Source: JAAYZH01 sp964479695
GTDB taxonomy: Bacteria; Bacillota; Clostridia; Saccharofermentanales; Fastidiosipilaceae
Assembly (NCBI GenBank): GCA_964479695.1
Contig: CAYZSO010000002.1
Coordinates: 99,204-163,203, forward strand
DNA: 64,000 nucleotides
Reading direction: 5' to 3'
The position numbers and the translations under genes are program-made. Of the stretch, positions 59,655 to 64,000 are shown in pieces. Numbering within the stretch: the stretch's first letter is position 1; every line of letters begins with the position of its first letter. Under the pieces are notes generated by a model, which saw only the letters and a program-made list of their open reading frames with translations, had not been told where the DNA came from and made no database searches.

Positions 59655-61594
59655 TGACCTCCATTCACAAGAAATAAAGCCTCATCAAGTGACAGATATT
59701 GCCTCCCGACCATCAGTTCATCTTGTTGCATAAACCATTCCAGTCTTTCCACAAACGGCTTAAGTAAATACGCAGATTCTTGGTCATTCATTATGTCTGT
59801 AAGTGTTTCATTTAATTGTGCATTAACCATGTTGCGGTTTCGTGCATAGTCAAGAATTGCGTTATGGGTAGATATGTTGTCATCAAGACGAGCCTTAATG
59901 GTCTCGATGTCTCCTGACAGAACCTCAAACAAACCAATGTATTGAGAATACGAATTTGCAACATAGGTATTCATTGACTCTTTGAACTCGTCAAACATCG
60001 CTTCACGTTGTTCACTAAAGCGAGCCTGCAATTCTCTGAGTCTCTCACTATGTTGTGCTCCTAGCCTCCGCAATGCGTCAACCTTTGCGGTTTCCACGCT
60101 GGCTATACTGGCGTCAAGTTGCTCGTAAATGCTCCTAATTGCCTTTTTTCGAATATTGTACTCTTTTAGGTCGGAAATCAGGTTGTAGCAAGGTAGCAAG
60201 TCTTTAAACGACAAGCGGAATTCAGAAATGCTCGACATTGAGTCTGCAAAATAGTATAGCTTCTCACAGCCACAGAGTTCAATGTGAGTGTTAATTTCTG
60301 TGATGCATTCGTTAAAAGCTTTCTGCGCATCTTTATTTGCCGTTCCAATAATCGCACTTGCACCGTAACCGATAACAATTCCTCCGACCAGAGAACCGAC
60401 AATTGTACCAACAGGACCCAATGCTGACCCTATAGTAGCTCCGGTAGCAGCTGCTGCCTTAACCGATGCAATACCCGCGATTTGAGCACCCACATATGCT
60501 CCTCCAAAACCAGCAAATGACGAGAAAGTATTGTTTACGGTGTTGCACAGTAAATCATCGGCATCTATAACTCCAGTTACGAAGCAACTGTAAAGGTCTT
60601 TAGCAAAATCCACAGCTGTATTTGCCGCGGCCATTACTGGAACCGCACCAAATGAGTTTGCCGCAATTTCTTTCTCTACGACCTTACCCAACAGTTGAAC
60701 AGAACCCATTATCGCCCCGCCGCGGACACCGCCTTCCCCAGTCCCACAGAGAATATGCGTTACACTTAATATGAACTGGTCTTCCGATAAGTCATCTCGG
60801 TTTTTTATTACATCAACGATTTCCTTGATTGTTGTCAGGACAAAACCGGTAGCGGCACCAGCGGCAATCGCCCTGCCTAAGTTGATCCTATTAAGTTCGC
60901 CGTGTTTTTCTGTGGAATTATGATATTCTGGTGTTTCTTGGGCTTTCATTGAGTCGGCGAGATTTGTCGCTTCTTCTGGGGTGATTGCATCAGATAAAAC
61001 AGGTTTTCCCCCAATATTAACACTGACCTTATCATTGACTCCTTGCCCTGACCCACCTACAAATTCGACATTTTCATATTGAGCATTAGCTATGTCTTTT
61101 GCATAATCCGATGGCTTGTTATGTATTTTGGATTGATAGTCAGCTGTCCGACTTGGTTTGCTCCACGGACGCTTTCGAGTCCAAATGGAAATGTCTGTTT
61201 CCATATCGATTCCAGAAAGATTTGAACCATCGGGAAGAGTTCCTTTAGTGACTACATCAAGTTTATAGTCTGGTATCCCTTTTGCGAGAGAATTAATTTT
61301 AAGAGTATGTTTGAAATACTCCTCGGCAGCGAATCCCTTATATTGAGCGGAAGAAGTTTTTACCGGCAAGCCAGTGGATTTAGCTATTGCTGCCTGGTTC
61401 ATAGCTTGAGCGTAGCTGTCAATGGCGGATTGCAGACTGGCTGTTTGCAAACCAGCCTGAGTCGCATTCCCGACTGATGAGGCGTTGCGAAGCGTATCTT
61501 TGATAGCATCAAAAGCACTATCGTCAATAGTGCTGAGTTCATCGAAATCGAAGTCGATGCTTGGATATTTGCTTTTCTGTAAGCTCTCGTCCAT
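59651..61594 (-). CDS. Glycine-zipper membrane protein with putative N-terminal nuclease domain, first gene of cargo operon
   Basis: 647 residues. The N-terminal 215 residues hold KGFAAEEYFKHTLK, a spaced TDISIWTRKR and YQSKIHN, reminiscent of a PD-(D/E)XK-like E...D...QxK active site (tentative). The middle (about 260-420) is Gly/Ala-rich and hydrophobic (ASVKAAAATGATIGSALGPV, IVGSLVGGIVIGYGASAIIG), likely membrane-inserted. The C-terminal 200 residues form coiled coils. ATG at 61594 has AGGAG seven bases upstream. Confidence 0.6.
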   Translation of the reverse strand: MDESLQKSKYPSIDFDFDELSTIDDSAFDAIKDTLRNASSVGNATQAGLQTASLQSAIDSYAQAMNQAAIAKSTGLPVKTSSAQYKGFAAEEYFKHTLKINSLAKGIPDYKLDVVTKGTLPDGSNLSGIDMETDISIWTRKRPWSKPSRTADYQSKIHNKPSDYAKDIANAQYENVEFVGGSGQGVNDKVSVNIGGKPVLSDAITPEEATNLADSMKAQETPEYHNSTEKHGELNRINLGRAIAAGAATGFVLTTIKEIVDVIKNRDDLSEDQFILSVTHILCGTGEGGVRGGAIMGSVQLLGKVVEKEIAANSFGAVPVMAAANTAVDFAKDLYSCFVTGVIDADDLLCNTVNNTFSSFAGFGGAYVGAQIAGIASVKAAAATGATIGSALGPVGTIVGSLVGGIVIGYGASAIIGTANKDAQKAFNECITEINTHIELCGCEKLYYFADSMSSISEFRLSFKDLLPCYNLISDLKEYNIRKKAIRSIYEQLDASIASVETAKVDALRRLGAQHSERLRELQARFSEQREAMFDEFKESMNTYVANSYSQYIGLFEVLSGDIETIKARLDDNISTHNAILDYARNRNMVNAQLNETLTDIMNDQESAYLLKPFVERLEWFMQQDELMVGRQYLSLDEALFLVNGGQ

Positions 61595-61797
61595 CAGAAT
61601 ACTCCTAATCATTTCGTCTTGAATTATTTTGTCTCAGGTTTTCACATAGATGCGTCAATATTTTTTCAAATAAATTGGCGGTATCGCATTCCTTACAAAC
61701 CGGTACAGTGAATCATTTGTTCCATAAAATTCAAAGCTGTCAGCATTAGTTTATAAGCCCACACATAAGCATGTCGGAAGAAAAATCTATGAATGTT

Positions 61798-63048
61798 TTA
61801 TTTGGTGCACAAATCATACAAGGCAACTGCCAATTGTACATCAACATTTTCTTCAACTCTATGAATTGTACATAAAAACACATTGCTATTTACTGCTTCA
61901 AATTTCTTAGCATTTTTTCTGATCCACATAGAAATACTGTCCCGAATTGAAGAGAAATCTTTGTTTTCCTTGTTAAAAATTATCAGCGAGGTCTTGATAT
62001 CTTTCCAAGTTGAATATCCGAATAACTGCTCTATGGCTTCTTCAAACTTTTTAATGCCATGCCAAATTTTACATTCTCCAATAAATGCAGCCTTATTTTC
62101 AAATACAATATGAATATCTGTTTTCCCAATTTTTCTAAATGTCTCTCCTGTAACCATGTCAATATAATGAGTTCCTAATGTAGCAATAATGAAATCTCGC
62201 AATTCCTCTTCATTACTTTTTGAAAAAGTTCTTGTGGTAGCCTCCATTGAAGAGCAAGTGTTATGAATTATATGAATGATGTTCATGTAGTCTTGATCTG
62301 AAATACTATATTCATTGTCCAAAGCCCTTGATAGCGGCTTTGACACAGGCTTTCTTGTGATTCGCTTTAGAGGTATTGGAGCGATGTTTGGTGCACTGGC
62401 GCTTAAATGTAAAGGTATTTCTAATGAACTGCGCACAATAGCAAAGTCGGAAGCTTTTTTCTTTCTTTCTTCAAGAAACTTTAGAGCATAACTTTTTATA
62501 TTGCTATTATAGATTGCGATTTCTTGGTTAACGTAACCAATCATTTTTCTGTATGATTCAAATTTCCCATCAAACTCTTTTTCTATATATTTTTTTAGAT
62601 CTTCTTTATCTTTTAATTCCTGAGCAGTATATGAAAACCTTAATGACAAGCTGCCGCATGAATCACCATTTGGTGGATTCAATAATTCTATTTCAAATCG
62701 TGTCATGATGTATGTTGATGGACGCAATTTTAGTAATTCTGAATACCCATCAAATGGTATTTTATATATTATGCTATAACCAGGAATTTCATAATATTCA
62801 TTCTCAGACGAGTGTCTTGATGCCCAGGGATTTCTCGTTTTTACATGAGTCTCGTCAATTGATTGTTCAATATTATTCTCGAACAGAACAATAGGATCAA
62901 ATATATATTTTGATTCGAAATATTCTATCCATGAGTCAAATTCGCACGTCAAAATCTCATTATCCTTAAAACCGAATATTTCCTGCTTCAATTTGTCGAT
63001 AGCTTCACCAACAAATATTCGCACTTCTTTACCAGTAAATAATTCCAA
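61798..63048 (-). CDS. PD-(D/E)XK-type nuclease protein, partner of the HerA-like ATPase
   Basis: 416 residues. The C-terminal part has a restriction-endonuclease-like pattern: EEELRDFIIATLG, then GKTDIHIVFENKAAFIGECK (D and E-x-K, here D then ECK) and a following helix (FEEAIEQLFGYSTWKDIKTS). The N-terminal 240 residues are unassigned. The TTG at 63048 (GGTGA upstream) is used. It lies 104 bases after the ATPase gene, on the same strand, and is AT-rich. Confidence 0.65.
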   Translation of the reverse strand: MELFTGKEVRIFVGEAIDKLKQEIFGFKDNEILTCEFDSWIEYFESKYIFDPIVLFENNIEQSIDETHVKTRNPWASRHSSENEYYEIPGYSIIYKIPFDGYSELLKLRPSTYIMTRFEIELLNPPNGDSCGSLSLRFSYTAQELKDKEDLKKYIEKEFDGKFESYRKMIGYVNQEIAIYNSNIKSYALKFLEERKKKASDFAIVRSSLEIPLHLSASAPNIAPIPLKRITRKPVSKPLSRALDNEYSISDQDYMNIIHIIHNTCSSMEATTRTFSKSNEEELRDFIIATLGTHYIDMVTGETFRKIGKTDIHIVFENKAAFIGECKIWHGIKKFEEAIEQLFGYSTWKDIKTSLIIFNKENKDFSSIRDSISMWIRKNAKKFEAVNSNVFLCTIHRVEENVDVQLAVALYDLCTK

Positions 63049-63152
63049 GTATCGTCACCTACCGTTACAATTTATTTCTCTATGGATGGATTTGCCGATT
63101 GCAAATCTACGCAAGTGTATAAACACTTGCATTGCTTGCCATTCTTATTGCT

Positions 63153-64000
63153 CTATAATAACAAGTCATCAACTTCGTCAGGAATTTGGTTCTCTTCATG
63201 GCCTTCATCAAACTGGCCATATTGCTGCCAATCTTTTGATATCTCAATCCAATTTACTTGCCCATCTGATTTACATGTCCACACATCCCAAAAATCTGGA
63301 TCGTTAGATTTTGGTCTGTGCTCTTCTTTCAGGTAATTCATTTGAACTAAAACCGGAAGTTCCGAAGCCCAACCCATCAAAATTGCGTTGCGGGAAGGCA
63401 ATGATGGCAATTCTCTTAGCAAACCTCTTAAATTGTCTGGTACCAGTTTGTGCACTAATTCTTGGTCACGATCGTTGCTTATTCGATGCAGCAGAAACGT
63501 ATTGCACTGTGATAATACTGTGGCAGATAATTCACTGGGCCTTTGTGATGAAAGAACCAAGCCTAATCCAAACTTACGACCCTCACGAGCAATTTTTTCA
63601 AATACCTGAGTGCACATTGCAGAAGCAGAAGTACCTTCGCCGTCTGTCTGATACTTTTTAATAAATGTATGTGCTTCTTCCATTACAATTGTTGTTGGCA
63701 GAGTATTTCCATTACTTATTTTTCTGAATCGCTGTAATGCCTCAAGCGTAGTTCTTGCGATTACTGCAGCAATTATATGAACTACTTCTGCAGGGACTAA
63801 TGATAAATCGATGACTGTAATCGCACCTTCACTTGTGCTACTTGGGCAAATATACTCGTTTAACCAACCTGCCAGAGTCATCTCTGGGCAACCAGTTGTT
63901 ATCATTTTTAGTCTTGTATCAGATAGGAGATTGCGAATATGCATAAGCATCGTTTCAACATGTTCTGCAGTCCCCATTATTTCCGAATTTGCTTCGATAC
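63153..64000 (-). CDS. HerA/FtsK-like ATPase, C-terminal part (5' end outside window)
   Basis: 282 codons of a larger gene; the frame runs off the window at 64000. Walker B and following acid: TTIVMEEAHTFIKKY; sensor region GRKFGLGLVLSSQRPSELSA; C-terminal HKLVPDNLRGLLRELPSLPS is the usual end of bacterial HerA (DUF87-type) ATPases. Hexameric HerA pairs with nucleases (NurA, SIR2, DUF4297) in repair and defence. The next gene encodes a putative nuclease. Confidence 0.8.
   Translation of the reverse strand, partial: IEANSEIMGTAEHVETMLMHIRNLLSDTRLKMITTGCPEMTLAGWLNEYICPSSTSEGAITVIDLSLVPAEVVHIIAAVIARTTLEALQRFRKISNGNTLPTTIVMEEAHTFIKKYQTDGEGTSASAMCTQVFEKIAREGRKFGLGLVLSSQRPSELSATVLSQCNTFLLHRISNDRDQELVHKLVPDNLRGLLRELPSLPSRNAILMGWASELPVLVQMNYLKEEHRPKSNDPDFWDVWTCKSDGQVNWIEISKDWQQYGQFDEGHEENQIPDEVDDLLL

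Larger units (their letters stand above)
36072..64000. mobile_element. Tn1549/CTn-like integrative conjugative element, right end not reached
   Basis: A near-complete transfer gene set in the order of C. difficile CTn and Tn1549 elements: DUF6017 HTH, PcfB, VirD4, Maff2, VirB6, PrgI, VirB4, M23/NlpC-P60 peptidase, TopB, RadC/ArdC-like protein, MobC, relaxase. In Tn1549 cargo sits after the relaxase and before excisionase and integrase; here cargo fills 55.4 kb to the window end and no integrase is seen. The left limit is approximate. Confidence 0.8.

Overview
The window looks like DNA from an anaerobic, fermentative Clostridia-class Bacillota. It carries pyruvate formate-lyase with its activase, pyruvate:ferredoxin oxidoreductase, rubrerythrin, phosphotransbutyrylase and butyrate kinase, strong AAGGAGG ribosome binding sites, GTG/TTG starts, and a Tn1549/CTn-like conjugative element. 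No rRNA or tRNA gene was seen, so genus cannot be named.

Bases 1 to about 35,800 are chromosome. In order: the end of pflB and pflA; an N-acetylhexosamine-1-kinase-like gene preceded by an unusual chain of 7-codon leader ORFs; MutT, an esterase, Pcm, a ferredoxin and a rubrerythrin; a divergent AraC regulator/zinc dehydrogenase pair; a large DUF2325 protein; mannose-6-phosphate isomerase; an MBL hydrolase; and a TetR plus MacB/FtsX-type ABC module. Then comes a 12-kb minus-strand operon: PFOR, an aconitase-fold protein without Fe-S cysteines, a LeuD-LeuC fusion, phosphate acyltransferase, 2-hydroxycarboxylate transporter, butyrate kinase, a YczE-like membrane protein and a LeuB-like dehydrogenase. 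It has a clear promoter and a divergent LacI regulator. Read together, these genes could import a hydroxy acid, isomerise it, oxidatively decarboxylate it, convert the 2-oxo acid to an acyl-CoA, and make ATP through acyl phosphate.

The chromosomal part is full of small repeats: 32-bp palindromes (8 copies), three MITE-like elements, pentanucleotide tracts, in-frame minisatellites, and a recurrent TTGGCCAAAG motif that I did not see in the mobile element.

From about 36 kb to the window end lies an integrative conjugative element: a DUF6017 HTH protein, PcfB, VirD4, Maff2, VirB6, PrgI, VirB4, an M23/NlpC-P60 peptidase, TopB, a RadC/ArdC-like protein, MobC and the relaxase. A one-gene cassette interrupts virB6/prgI and is flanked by a duplication of the junction. 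No integrase is in the window.

After the relaxase (55.4 kb to the end) the DNA becomes AT-rich and all genes are on the minus strand. There is a HerA-like ATPase (cut by the window edge) with a PD-(D/E)XK-type protein, then a tightly overlapping four-gene operon: glycine-zipper membrane protein with a possible N-terminal nuclease domain, coiled-coil protein, small winged-helix-like protein, and Upf1-like SF1 helicase. This has the look of a cargo defence island, and I do not recognise the four-gene set as a named system.
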